From Echinometra lucunter (lineage: Eukaryota > Echinodermata > Echinoidea > Camarodonta > Echinometridae), in NCBI GenBank assembly GCA_029962745.1, contig CM057161.1, positions 10,165,407-10,229,406 of the forward strand: 64,000 nucleotides of DNA. Direction: 5' to 3'. Position numbers and translations under genes: made by a program. Of the stretch, positions 35,901-45,969 are shown one piece after another (positions within the stretch are counted from its first letter, which is position 1; each line of letters begins with the position of its first letter). The notes under the pieces are model-generated. The model searched no databases. It saw only the letters and a list, made by a program, of their open reading frames with translations, and had not been told where the DNA came from.

Positions 35901-38900
35901 AAATATTTGTACGCAATTATCCTGCATATTGTACAGTAGACAACAATCTTCTATTTTTATTCACAACTCAGTCAGGCAACACAGACACTGATCCTCAGCT
36001 TTAAATCATATTTTGCTTTGTTCTAAAATCTTACAAGCAATACTCTTCAAGTCTTGGGTCTACTACATAGTCATTATCCCAGCACAGCATCAGTGCATGT
36101 GAGCTGCAACAAGTAACAAGATAGTTTCACTTGCTTTGCCTGTTCGACAAAATGTTGAGAGCTCGAATTGAGAGGGTCGGGAGAAGGGGTATGGGGCGAA
36201 CTAACAAGAAAAACAGTGATATTGGGCTAAAATGTTATTTTGATTACAATTTCTCTCAAAATATTCACAATACAGCTGTATCTTGATCATCTTATCCGCA
36301 TATACGGCTCAACTATACGTCTGCATCAGAAAATAACCGTCTCCAAGGCCGAAATACACCGTCTGGGGTTCTTGAGAAAAAAGCTTGTGCTTCCCGCTGT
36401 TGTTCAAACATTTGGCGCGTTTCACCCGACTCATACTTTCCGCTGGCTCTGATAACATCAGACATGGACTAATTCAATCTTTATTTTGATGATTCCCTGA
36501 TGGTACTCAGGCAGGAAAGGGGGACAGCCCAAGCCAACCCAATATTAGTCTACAGATGTTATCCTGGGAAGCAGCCAAATATGGATTAAAAAAAAAAAAA
36601 CCAGAACAGGGGGGGGGGGGGGCCTACTTGGAGGCCTTGCCCCTCTACAAATTTTTCTGCCTCTATTGAATATGAAAGGGTGCAAAAACAAAATGTGATC
36701 ATATCCATTGCAAAAAACCTGTAATACAATGCAACGTCAAGTTTGAATTCTTTGAATTTTTAGAAATGCACACTTTTCAAAATCCCCCGGCTCGATATTC
36801 GTAGAACAGACCGTGAACATTGCACATGGAATTTTCATGTACCCCATGCCCCCTGAAAATATTCCATCTATGCCACTGATTGTAGGTAGAGATTGGTGGT
36901 CTATGCATGTCTATACAGTTTACGCCGCACCCTGGGCTCCGATAAATTGCAGAAACTAATACATGTATAATTTATTGGTGTGAAGAATTCAGGTTTGTGT
37001 TCTCACGCCCTGGTAAGCCAAGCACTTTTATAACGAATTAAATTTCTTGTTTAATTTGCTTTAAAATATCAAGTAGGGCCTTAGTTTGCAGGCCCACATA
37101 TGGAATTACCAATAATTCACTTTTTAAAGAAATTCAAAAAAGAAAAGGGGGGATATTAGGAACGTACATGACAAAATCGAAGACGACGGTGAACAGTAGA
37201 TTATGTTATGCGTCACAAAGGACAGCGTTCCAAGTCAGGCTGTAATTCATTAAACAATAATTCCACTAACATGATTATTACTTGGAACGCGATGTAGCGG
37301 TTGATTTCAGACGGGAAGTGTCCCGATTTACCGACAACCTTCGAATTGCGGACGTCACCAAAACCCCGGCAGTTCATCGGATTCTCAGGTCACAAAGATG
37401 ATGATGTTCACATGTCACTGATGTCAATAAATCTTTAGATATCAGGACTTCTGTTCTCTAGTAATCATCTGAATCTGATGGGATTACGAGACATGAACTT
37501 CATTCTAATCAGCGCCAGGTGCCGATCCCAACAGATTGACATTTTCATGCAGGAGCTGTGAGCTTTTGACCTAAATAAAGTTTAGGGCTTCATATAGATC
37601 TATATTTTTAGGACTATCAGACTATCTACATGCATCTCATGCATGTTTTTGTTTGTTTGTTTTGTTTTGTTTGTTTGTTTGTTTTTTAAATGAAAGCACA
37701 TCGTGTACATGAGATCTACCATGTACGCAGCCAGGATAACGGAAATGTACAAGAAACAAAAATCAAATGTCTTTTGCAAATTGATGATTAAAGTGAATAT
37801 TTTTATTGATGGTCATATTCTTCTCGAAAACTACCAGTTCTCACTTTCCTCTACATTAACGTAATATTCTGTTCAAATACATATTCTTCAGAAGTATTGC
37901 GTTTAAAAATCGTCCGATGTTGAAGACACTTATATTTTGACAATATTGTCAAAGACACAAGAAATCAGGTGAGAGGCTATACTATAGCGTATACCACAAA
38001 CTGCAATAGTTTTTTTTTGTTTGTTTGTTTGTTTGCTTTTTTAGATAGGGGGCTGCATCTTTTCCTTTCGAGTAATCCCAAGTCCCAACTTGAATTAGAG
38101 GAAACCCACGGGCAAATTAATATCTTCCTCAAGCCCTTAATTGCACAGATTATAACACTAAAAGGGAAGACAAAACAGCTAGGTCTCTGACTTCATTTCC
38201 CTGCTTCAGTAGCCATTCTGAGACCTCTGATCGGGGTGGATTCTGGATTTCGTATACGAGGGAGGAAAAGATCACTGACACCGACAAGTAAAGAAGGAAA
38301 GGGGGTGTACTACGTGTATTAGGGTGGTGCCTTTTATGTCAGAAATTTAGAAGGGGGGTGTATAGAGGCCTAACTACGGAAGCTTAAGAGTGCCAGCGAG
38401 ATGACGAGATAATTTAGGCTATAAGAAGACAAGACGACAAGTTAAAGGACTAGAGGACGAGTTACTGGAACTCGGTAAGTCGACTTGTTTAGGACATGAA
38501 GACGAGATGACACAAGTTATTGGAATTCGGTAAATCGATTTGTCTGGGACAAGAAGACGAGATGACAAGTTACTAGAACTCGGTAAATCGATTTGTTTGG
38601 GAAAGAAGACGAGATGACAAGTTATTGGAACTCGGCAAGTCGACTTGTTTGGGAAGAGAATGATGAGTCACTGGAACTCGACCATGTCGGCAAGTCGACT
38701 TGTTCGGGACGAGAAGACGAGATTACGAGTTATTGGAACTGCCGAGTTCCAACAACTTGCCATCTCGTCTTTTAACTTGTCTTCTCGCCTTCTTGGCCTA
38801 AATTATGTTGTCATCTCGACCGCTGCATGGCACTGGCCAGCTGTTGTTATGAAGTAGTTTCCTGGGATGAGCAATTAAAAGAATTGCTTGATAATTACGT

Positions 38901-41900
38901 CACTCGTCTCATCCATATCCAAACACAATGTTAATGACCTCTTCCTCTCCCCCAATGATTGAAGTTAGAAAGGTGTCGGCTTTAATGCTGACCATGGACT
39001 AGGTGTACAAAGTGTTCCAGCAAAAATACTCTTCGGTCATTACCCTTTCACCAATGGAGAAATTCTGTCACGAACATTGTCAAGACTCGTCTTACTATGG
39101 GCTATAGGCGTAAAATGCTTTGTGGTAATCGCTTCATCAATTTTGTTGGAGAAAGCATGGGATCGCGGAAGTGAGGGGGGGGGGGGGGGTGGGGACTCCA
39201 GCCCCCCAAATCCCTCACTCTAATCAAAATAAAATGTTTCTCGGTCCCTGGAAAGGTATATGTACACTGTCATGACACAGATTTTTTTATTTACTATGTC
39301 AGTCTTTTTCCTATACCACTACTGGGAGGATGTATCTTTCTGGACTTTAGTGTAACGGAACCAATTTATTATATTTACGTCCGACCACTTAAAAAAACAG
39401 TCCTTCAATTACATAATGCAATAAGACAGGGAGACAACACCCTGGAGTTTTACAGAAGGCCTTCTGAATTAAATCAACTAATAATTCAATACGATCAAAG
39501 CTTACGCAAATCCGACTAGGTGGGGTTAATAGATTATAATCTAATTCATACTTTATGTTTTGCAGTGTACTAAAAATATAGCTCGCGATTTTTTTATTGC
39601 GTCCGTTTGTTGACAAATTTCGTTTGTTTACAAATTCGAGCCAGATGGCAAGGACAAACAAACACTATGCCTGGCAATAATCATTACATAAACGAGTAAA
39701 ATTAAACATTCATTAATCCCCTTTTGTTATATGTTCAGATGCCTTTCATTCTACGAGTTCGGAGTATACAAATTCGTTAAAGCTTGGTCTAGAGTGGTCT
39801 TCGGGGCTGGTTTGTTACTTTTTAAAAATTTGTTTGTTCGTTTGAGGGATAAGGGCTGTTATCATCTTTGTAGTGCAATCCCCATTCAAGCATGTTTTAA
39901 CCATGAAATCATGTATTCAACGGGGTCATGCATAGAATGAAAATGTTTTCTAAATTTTAGATACAACTGTATGAATAATCACATATTATTATCACATAGT
40001 AGTGGTATCAGTGCCCCCTCCCCTATAACCCAATCAGCTCCCATCCCAGGCAGTGCCAAAGTTTGAATTTTTCACTTTACCTTGCTCTCAGCGCCTCTTA
40101 AAAGCCCAAGCTTCAGCTTGGATGATTTTATATCCCTACAAATTACTACGAATTCTTAAGCAATACACTTCAACTTCAAGTTCAACTGTGTATTTTTCTA
40201 AATGTCACACTGATTTCGGCTGCGAAGCCTTCTTCTGTCATCAAGATTGCGGAGCGTCATCCTCGAGATTCTGGTTTGCTTTCTGAAATCATGTACTGAT
40301 GATGCTCCCTGATTCACCGTGTGATTATCGTCACACTTAAATATTTGGAATTTAAAAATGCACTTCCGTTCACAGATTAAAATTCGTACATGCAGCTCTG
40401 AGAAATCTCTCTTTTATGTCTGAGGTTAATGCCATCCGCCCTCAGTATTCGGCATCATGGATCCTTAAGTAAAATACATGTACTTCAGGCTGTACACGTT
40501 TTATGCATTTATTTATTTATTTTTTTCTATTATAATGAATAAAAATGATTGGAATGATATCTAATTTCGTGGAGAGCTACATGTATTAATCAAAATCAAA
40601 ACATTCAGAGAGAAAGATATAAAGTTATTAAGATTATTTGTAGTCATGAATGATTTCATAATAGTTACTATTCTTGTCTTGTAGGTAAAACTCAAATTGA
40701 TACCATAAGTAATTCTAAGATGCACGAAAATCATGTTCTAACCTAAGTGATAATACGGTAAGATTCAACAATAAAAACAGTGGGGTATTCAGCTGGGGAA
40801 TGTATTCATCATACATGTATCATTCAAAATCTCCACTCGATGCCCCGTCTTGTGAGAATAATGTGCTCCCCCCCCCCCCGCCCCAGGCCCCATTACCATT
40901 TCTGCATCACGCTATATAGGGAGAATTATATATAGGAATGTGTCACAATTCTTTTTTTTCATAACAATGGATGGATTTTTATGTCCACATTGGTATAATA
41001 GTTTCCTTTCTCATAACAAGATAGCGATCGATTTCGTCGTCTTTGTAAACTGCAATACTTTTAAACTGTAATAATTTCCAATTATTCGTCTCTCCCCCCC
41101 CCCCCCCCAAACCAAGGGCGTGGTCGAGTGGAGTGTCAGAACCCCATTCAAAAATTTCTTTTGAATCATGCAGTATTGATATGCTCTTGATATAATGTTC
41201 AAAAGAATGCCGTGTGGTGGGAGAACACTTCAATACTCCTCACAAACCAAAATGAATATCTAAATAATTAATATATGCATGAATTGAATAACTTGGATGC
41301 AAACCGTTATTGATTTTAAATGGCATTAATCTTGTATATTCGAAGGAAGAAATGGTGTAATAACCACAAGGTGCACCTTGTAATGATTGTGTATACGTTC
41401 AATCATGGTAGTACTACGCACATATAACATGTAGATGACATATTTGCAGTATATTTCGTATTAACTTTACAATTACATGTAATAATGTCCAGTAATTCGT
41501 ACAGTATCGCAGTGAATCATATACATTCAAATTATAATATGATGCAGCACATAGCACACAATAATCCGTTAATCATGCTCAAAACAAAAAAGAGATATTG
41601 CAGCCATTTAAACTGTATGATGTCGCATGCATGTACAGTTTCTTACCGTGAGTATATCACCGTGTATATAAAATGCGTTTAATTTTGACGAAGCGATTAC
41701 ATACAAAAAATTTTACCGGTAGCACAGAATGGGGTCCTAAAAGCTAATCTAAAATAGTTTCAATTAATAACATGTATTCAAACATAAACATAATAATACC
41801 AATAGCCATGACTATTATATTTAAAGACAAGGTGTTGTATATATATACTTACTTGAATATGGTTCTTCGTAGTAGACCGATTCGGCCATTGAAAACCCAG

Positions 41901-41910
41901 CGATCGACAT
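24048..41910 (-). CDS. M6/proteolipid (PLP/GPM6) family four-pass membrane protein, gene 2
   Basis: Coding exons in order of transcription are 41910-41853, 28408-28237, 27801-27642, 27176-27008, 26218-26106, 25652-25593 and 25019-24048. Together they give 567 codons plus stop, with frame kept at every junction. Residues 20-31 hold the Cys cluster (PGPCKTCCLRC). TM1 is about 38-58 (FLLGVAGFCVGVV), TM2 81-102, TM3 131-155, and TM4 225-250 (FYGVTLASAIII). The second outer loop carries AAGICRSARD, ECLDLRQWG and MCDEDLDKMC, parallel to gene 1. The role is as for gene 1: a plasma-membrane tetraspan protein of neural/junctional type. Intron phases 1, 2, 0, 1, 0, 0 equal those of gene 1, and exons 3 (160 nt) and 6 (60 nt) have the same lengths. 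Exon 1 rests on phase and splice-site fit alone; exons 2-7 are secure. Confidence 0.88.
26277..26306. repeat. Poly-G tract in M6 gene 2 intron 4
   Basis: Run of about 15 G that appears to be the inner border of a poly-G-bearing repeat covering about 26290-26662 on the minus strand. The head of that repeat (TGGCGGCTCCAGGATTTTTC) is at 26641-26662. Confidence 0.6.
26389..26543. mobile_element. 155-bp MITE with about 45-bp inverted repeats, in M6 gene 2 intron 4
   Basis: The left arm GGCCCCGTTGCATAAAAC and right arm GTTTTATGCAATGGGGCC pair over about 45 bp with few mismatches (TCCATTAATGGTAACTCTG against CAGAGTTATCATCAATGG). The short size, strong fold-back and absence of coding fit a MITE. No clear target duplication was found. 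It appears to be inserted into the poly-G repeat around it. Confidence 0.65.
26600..26665 (-). repeat. hAT-like head with poly-G, M6 gene 2 intron 4
   Basis: On the minus strand CCAATGGCGGCTCCAGGATT is followed by TTTCAAAAAGGGGGTGGGGG. It is the clearest example of the GGCGG.TCCAGGATTTT head shared by the family. The matching right terminus was not found. Confidence 0.5.
26936..26966. repeat. (CT)n microsatellite
   Basis: About 15 CT units, 42 bp beyond the exon 4 donor inside intron 4 of M6 gene 2. Confidence 0.95.
28500..29062 (-). pseudogene. Decayed tandem copies of the M6 gene 2 TM1 exon and its acceptor region
   Basis: Next to real exon 2, related sequence recurs at about 28512-28560, 28630-28750, 28770-28855, 28895-28985 and 29000-29060. 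The copy at 28630-28750 still reads YPIPNLTCTMTFFLGLAVFC in one frame, against CPIPNLTCTIMFLLGVAGFC in the true exon. The copy at 28512-28560 reads NLICIIIVLLGVTVC. The first lost its polypyrimidine tract and gained a frame-shifting insertion next to TTCC; neither has a donor in the right place. The outer copies keep only the 5' part (GGTCCAGC, TGGACATC motifs). I read them as exon duplicates no longer usable. Confidence 0.6.
29975..29994. repeat. Perfect 20-bp palindrome
   Basis: TTCGACCACGCGTGGTCGAA is its own reverse complement and sits 2 bp before the inverted terminus of the tandem element at 29997. A shorter relative (CGACCATGGTCGAA) lies beyond the other end at about 30930. Confidence 0.85.
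29997..30881. mobile_element. Composite element: five ~150-bp tandem units between 12-bp inverted ends
   Basis: TTATGCCTCCGC at 29997-30008 is matched by GCGGAGGCATAA at 30870-30881. Between them, a unit recognisable by AAATCTAATCAGATCAT begins at 30102, 30253, 30403, 30554 and 30704 (steps 151, 150, 151, 150). Units alternate between two versions (GAGACTCCAAAATC and GTGACCCCCAAATC), so the higher-order period is about 301 bp. Each carries two or three TGACCT half-sites. A (GGAC)n run (30801-30830) and a hairpin (30843-30881) close the right end. Open frames through it are repeat translations. Confidence 0.7.
30801..30830. repeat. (GGAC)n microsatellite
   Basis: Seven GGAC units between the last 150-bp unit and the terminal hairpin of the composite element. 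Confidence 0.95.
32345..32452. repeat. Inverted array of a 15-bp unit around a poly-T spacer
   Basis: The 15-mer AGAGGTAAAAATGTC and its parts are tandemly repeated at 32345-32383 and reappear as reverse complements at about 32413-32452, separated by poly-T. The arms can form a nearly perfect hairpin of about 39 bp. Confidence 0.85.
32553..32690 (-). repeat. tRNA-derived SINE, copy 2
   Basis: On the minus strand from 32690 it has the same tRNA-like head as copy 1 (GTGCCGTGGTCGAGTGGT, then GGGTTCGATCC and GGCACGGCAC). The same body follows (CTTGAGCAAGGCATTTTATC, then TACATTGCTGTTTTATCG), ending in CAAATAAAG. Related sequence flanks both sides (TTGGTATCAATA at 32541-32552 and 32721-32732, inside longer similar stretches), which looks like an old target duplication. 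Confidence 0.8.
33480..33548. repeat. (TTTA)n-(ATTC)n compound microsatellite
   Basis: TTTATT units pass into ATTC units within intron 1 of M6 gene 2. Confidence 0.9.
38389..38834. mobile_element. Foldback element with internal ~53-bp tandem repeats
   Basis: The left end AGTGCCAGCGAGATGACGAG and right end, whose reverse complement begins AGTGCCATGCAGCGGT then CGAGATGACAAC, share further blocks in the same order (ATAATTTAGGC, AGACAAG, GACAAGTTAAA, GGAACTCGG). Together these form long imperfect inverted repeats. The middle contains five units starting CTCGG(T/C)AA(G/A)TCGA at 38471, 38526, 38579, 38631 and 38685 (periods 52-55 bp). There is no coding capacity, and no target duplication was recognised. 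Confidence 0.6.
39177..39191. repeat. Poly-G tract with CCCCCC partner
   Basis: Run of about 15 G, then GTGGGGACTCCAGCCCCCCAAATCCC, so G and C blocks face each other as in the hAT-like family. No inverted ends were found. Confidence 0.6.
41853..41910 (-). CDS. Probable first coding exon of M6 gene 2
   Basis: On the minus strand ATG at 41910 opens 19 codons plus one base (MSIAGFSMAESVYYEEPYS) and stops at a consensus donor, TCAA followed by GTAAGT. The leftover A joins TT of exon 2 to make Ile, so phase 1 agrees with M6 gene 1 and with the one-base overhang required by exon 2. Length (58 against 49 nt) and acidic character also fit. A second ATG lies at codon 8. No homology supports so short a peptide, so confidence is moderate. 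Confidence 0.6.
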
Positions 41911-41972
41911 ACTGGTATAGTCGTATTCTTGCCTCGTCCCCGTAATGAAAAATGATGTAAAGATGATTCCCT

Positions 41973-41980
41973 ATATAGTC
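41973..41980 (-). promoter_or_regulatory. Possible TATA box of M6 gene 2
   Basis: CTATATAG lies about 65 bp upstream of the proposed start codon, leaving room for a short 5' UTR. A strong splice acceptor further upstream on the same strand (42667) suggests an alternative in which this stretch is 5' UTR, so the call is weak. Confidence 0.2.
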
Positions 41981-42516
41981 CGAGGAATTATGAATGCTAT
42001 ACTCCCCTCTTCGAATGATCCAAATAATGCAACCCAGTTGCTTTTTAGAGAGGTTTGTCGAGAGAAGCTGTCCACTTCCCTGTTAAAGAATCCTGCGAGT
42101 AGATGTATTTCAGGTTGATATCAATGGCAGCCGATTTAAAGGCATCATCATTCTCATCATCACTGACAGAATGAGATTAACTGGTCCGCAGAATCCTCTG
42201 AATTCGTCACAAAAGGAAAGACGATTTTTGCCAAATTGTCTTGTTATATTCTCCCCATATCCCACACTCGTTTCATCAGTTCACCCTCTACAATTCCAGA
42301 AGAAACAATATTGTTCGTATATACCTCTGTGTAAGGTATATTCGCTTCCCTGCCTCGTTCGCTCTTCGGAATTAGAATTTTTTACAATACAATCAGCAAT
42401 TCACACTGTAAAGCTCCGCTACTCCCAATGCATTTTGGGAAAACCGTGTACCACGGCTCAACGGTCACGAACGAACACGGAGTAACAAAAGAACGCGGCG
42501 AGCTCGGGTGTTTATT

Positions 42517-42524
42517 ATGCAAAT
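42517..42524 (+). promoter_or_regulatory. Octamer (POU) motif
   Basis: ATGCAAAT, the consensus POU-domain octamer, lies about 600 bp upstream of the M6 gene 2 start. This would suit a neural gene, but a single 8-mer occurs often by chance. Confidence 0.25.
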
Positions 42525-43565
42525 GCATGTCAATAATAAATAGCACCGTCTGACTAATGCAGCTATTCTTTGCTCTTCGTCTGATTCAACGGCATTCCAA
42601 ATAGATGAACGTTGCCGATTTGAGCTGCAGTAAGGATTTCCCCTATTTGACGCTTCAGCTTACACCTGTGAAAGAAAAAAAATGAGATGAAAAGGTATAA
42701 TGAAATTGAAATTAATGATTATTAATCTCAAACCCCAAAATAAGAACAAAGACAATATCGATAGATGAGTAAAATGTCAAAATTAGTGAAATCATGTGAC
42801 TGAAAATAAAGAAGGCATTCTCTCAACTGAAACGTAAAGATTGTGTCATGGATAATGATTTGTTAACGATACTCCGACAGCGATAATAATCACAAAACAT
42901 GTGATGTCTTTCGGGTTGTAGGATGCATCAATAGTGACGTCATGAGTGATGTATTACCAGCGACCTACGTGCCTCTGGCATTATGCAGGAATGTTCCCAT
43001 CTGCGGAAAATCATGCATTTCTTTTACAATGTGAACACAATTATGAGAGAATTGCAATCTCTCAAATACAGCGAAACAGTGGCATATCCAACTCATGATG
43101 TAGAACTTGCCACCTATCGAATCCCCCCCCCCCCCCTCTCCCCCATCAACTACTTCCTACGTCTTTGCACCACGGATCCATTTTGGGTGGTCTCCTCGTC
43201 ATTCATACCATGACATTGAACTCCACTGCCTAGATATTAAGGGGGGGGAGGTGAGGAGAGAAAAATTCAAATAAAAGCTTGCATAATTAGTATAGTCAAT
43301 TTTTATCAAAGTTTAGAATGAAACAACATGATGATATGGAGCCTTCAGGGAATGCTGTCTGTATTCTTCCTACTTGTATTCAAGCATAATATTATGCGAA
43401 CATGGGTGGCGTCAGGGTATTTTGTTAGGGGGCAAATTATTATTGACGCGTTAGGCCCACAGCTCACAGGTGGGTTTATTTATGTTTTAAATGAACACGA
43501 ATATCATGATGATATGATCAATTATAGTTGCATGACCCTTCCGCCTTCTTTTTCCTTTTCCTTTC

Positions 43566-43640
43566 TATTTCTTCTTCTTCTTCTTCTTCTTCTTCTTCTT
43601 CTTCTTCTTCTTCTTCTTCTTCTTCTTCTTCTTCTTCTTC
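43566..43640. repeat. (CTT)n microsatellite
   Basis: About 24 CTT units. The frames through it give poly-Leu or, on the other strand, poly-Arg, and are artefacts. Confidence 0.97.
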
Positions 43641-45059
43641 CTCTAAGACTTCTTCTTTGGTCACTTGAAAAACGAAAGAGGCGGTCGCCCCTGTAGCGCC
43701 TGTTAACGAATTCTTTTCTATTCACAAAAAATAAAACTGTCACAAAAGTGATATGCACTACTGTGCCACTACAGTATGCAACACCTCGTTCACCTAGCGA
43801 GAGTGCGGACAGGCCCAACCCATCCACACACTCCACAAAGGGCGTCAGAAACGGTCTGTACTCATCGCAGCTGATTGACGAAATTACGGTGCTAACGAGT
43901 GGGGCTGAGCGATAACCTCTTCGTTTTCTGGCTGATGATAATAGGTGTCGCGGTCAGGATCATTAACGGTCATCATCAGTGGCGAAGGGTATGGGGCATG
44001 CCCCTCCCCCCCCCCCGGTCCATTAATGGTTTAAAAGATTGAAAGACCGAAAAGAGGAGAGGGGACAGAATCTGAATCTGAAAAGAAAAAGCTAATGCGA
44101 CCCAACCCCATGCCAACTAATGACATCGTATATATTTTGCATTGCATCGAATGAGACTGGTGCCCCTGTAATGTCCGTAGAACCCCCCCCCCCCCCCACC
44201 CAACGCCCCCTTTACCCTGACCCACGCTATATTCCTGGCTGTCAACATATGACATGTAGGAGGTTTAAAGATCTAAATTAATTATGACAGTGTCTGTCTT
44301 GAACTTCTCATGTGGAATTTGACGAGACAAGAAATTATAACGTGAATATTCTTGACAAGGTATGTTAACAGTGCACGCCAGGTGCGCGAAATCCCCACTG
44401 ACCAAATTTCCCTTCTGAGGCTTCTCTCTCTCTCCACTGTGTACTCTTTTCGTAATCATTTTAATGAAATAATGACCCTAATTTTATGATGGGACGGACG
44501 AAGGTTATTGCGATGTCAAAGTCGGGTGAAAATAGAAAAAAATGACCGTTATCGGTATCACCGTATGACTTGGTGAGGGCAATGATTAAAAGTCCGCAAT
44601 GGGGCATATAGAAAACAATAATCAAGATCTCTTTAGATAGGAAAACGTTACCTTAAGTTAATACGAAACGAAATCAAATAAATACATCTATTTAATTATA
44701 ATTTCACACAAATTCTTTTGAATTCAATGTGCAGTTCATACTATGAAAACAACAATTATCATAGTACAGGTTATAAAACAAGAAAAATGTAACGTGGGCA
44801 TAAATCATCCTTTTACAAACACAAAGATCAAAGCAGAAACATGTAAAGAAAAAGTCATCTTCTATTCAGAGGAAGTAGCAGTAGAGCAACAAGAAGAAGA
44901 AGAGGAACAACAACAACGTCAGATTTTTTACCTTCTTAAAATCATGAGAATCTTTCAAGTTGCGCAATTATATCATGCACAATCTTACGAAGATTCTCCT
45001 ACTAAATATATTGCAGATGCACTTATCGGCATGTTTTGAAAAATATACTTCGGCGACAG

Positions 45060-45235
45060 CAACCTTTGTTTGTTATACAATTCAACCATAATGCTATATT
45101 ATGGTTGAATTGTATGACAACCTTTGTTTGTTATACAATTCAACCATAATATAGTATCAACCATAATACTATATTATGGTTGAATTGTATGACAACCTTT
45201 GTTTGTTATGAATTCAACCATAATACTATATTACG
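45060..45235. repeat. Two long palindromes in a tandemly repeated unit
   Basis: Palindrome 1 has an 18-bp perfect stem (45075-45092 with 45098-45115) and a 5-nt loop. Palindrome 2 has a 25-bp perfect stem (45133-45157 with 45166-45190) and an 8-nt loop. Both are built from ACAATTCAACCATAAT and its reverse complement. They are separated by a repeated spacer (ACAACCTTTGTTTGTTAT) that appears three times. Confidence 0.9.
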
Positions 45236-45300
45236 GATATCCAATCCAGCTGCAGCTGACGGGAACTAAAAACATGGTGATGGATGTCAAAGTTTAGGTA

Positions 45301-45305
<5 letters not shown>

Positions 45306-45364
<59 letters not shown>

Positions 45365-45368
45365 GAGA
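45306..45368. repeat. (GA)n microsatellite
   Basis: About 30 GA units with one GC interruption. A second, shorter GA run lies at 45517-45545. Confidence 0.97.
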
Positions 45369-45514
45369 AAACGTTCATGGTCAAAATCAGGATTGTTTGG
45401 ACCACTGGACTTGAAAAGCGGAAGTTTTCCTTGCCAACTATCTGTATGATGCTTCCACAACAAAGTTTGATGCGACGATTTAATTTTTTAGATAATCCTA
45501 GGTGAAAAATTATC

Positions 45515-45548
<34 letters not shown>

Positions 45549-45683
45549 AATCCGTCTACGACCCACGTATACCCTTGCAAAAGTTATTGAAAGGCCAAAT
45601 GTATATCGGTCTCGCGATCTGTTGTTCCTGTAAAACCCTCCAAATAATAAAGTCAGCCTATATTGAGCTGTCACCCTTCAGAA

Positions 45684-45969
45684 CATTGGCGTGGGAGGGG
45701 GGGGGGGGGTGGTAAATAGGCTGCAACCCCATTTGCAAAGTTCTATACGCCAAAGAAATACAAGAAGAAAAGGAACTTAGAGGAAGGAAAAATTACAGTA
45801 GATAATTATATTAAGAATTAAACATTTTCATTTACAAAAAAGATTAGGGTTTGATTTCATTACATGCTTCCTCGCAAGTATTGGGAAATGCAAAAATGCT
45901 GAAAATGGGCGATTGATTTTTGAGCAAGGGACGACAGCCCCTCAAAAATTTTGCCTCATCACGCCACTG
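45684..45969. mobile_element. Short hAT-like element, ends only
   Basis: The left end CATTGGCGTGGGAGGGG and right end CCTCATCACGCCACTG are inverted relatives (reverse complement CAGTGGCGTGATGAGG). The interior starts with poly-G and ends CCCCTCAAAAATTTTG. The size is 286 bp. The flanking octamers do not match, so the assignment depends on resemblance to 14470 and 54832. Confidence 0.45.

Larger units (their letters stand above)
28409..41852. other. 13.4-kb first intron of M6 gene 2
   Basis: Apart from repeats listed separately, I see no coding exon of another gene here. Near exon 2 it holds decayed copies of that exon (28500-29060). Further out lie a composite tandem element (29997-30881), a SINE (32553-32690), an inverted 15-mer array (32345-32452), poly-C/poly-G tracts (31599-31609, 33378-33389, 34464-34476, 34561-34574, 36609-36622, 39177-39190, 40868-40880, 41094-41108), TTTG and TTTA runs (33480-33550, 37655-37690, 38012-38040) and a foldback element (38389-38834). 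The rest is AT-rich and featureless to my reading. Confidence 0.55.

Noticed and set aside
43976..44214. Complete hAT element starting CAGTGGCGAAGGGTATGGGG
   Set aside because: A loosely matching right end (ACCCTGACCCACG) exists, but the match is weak and the flanking octamers differ.
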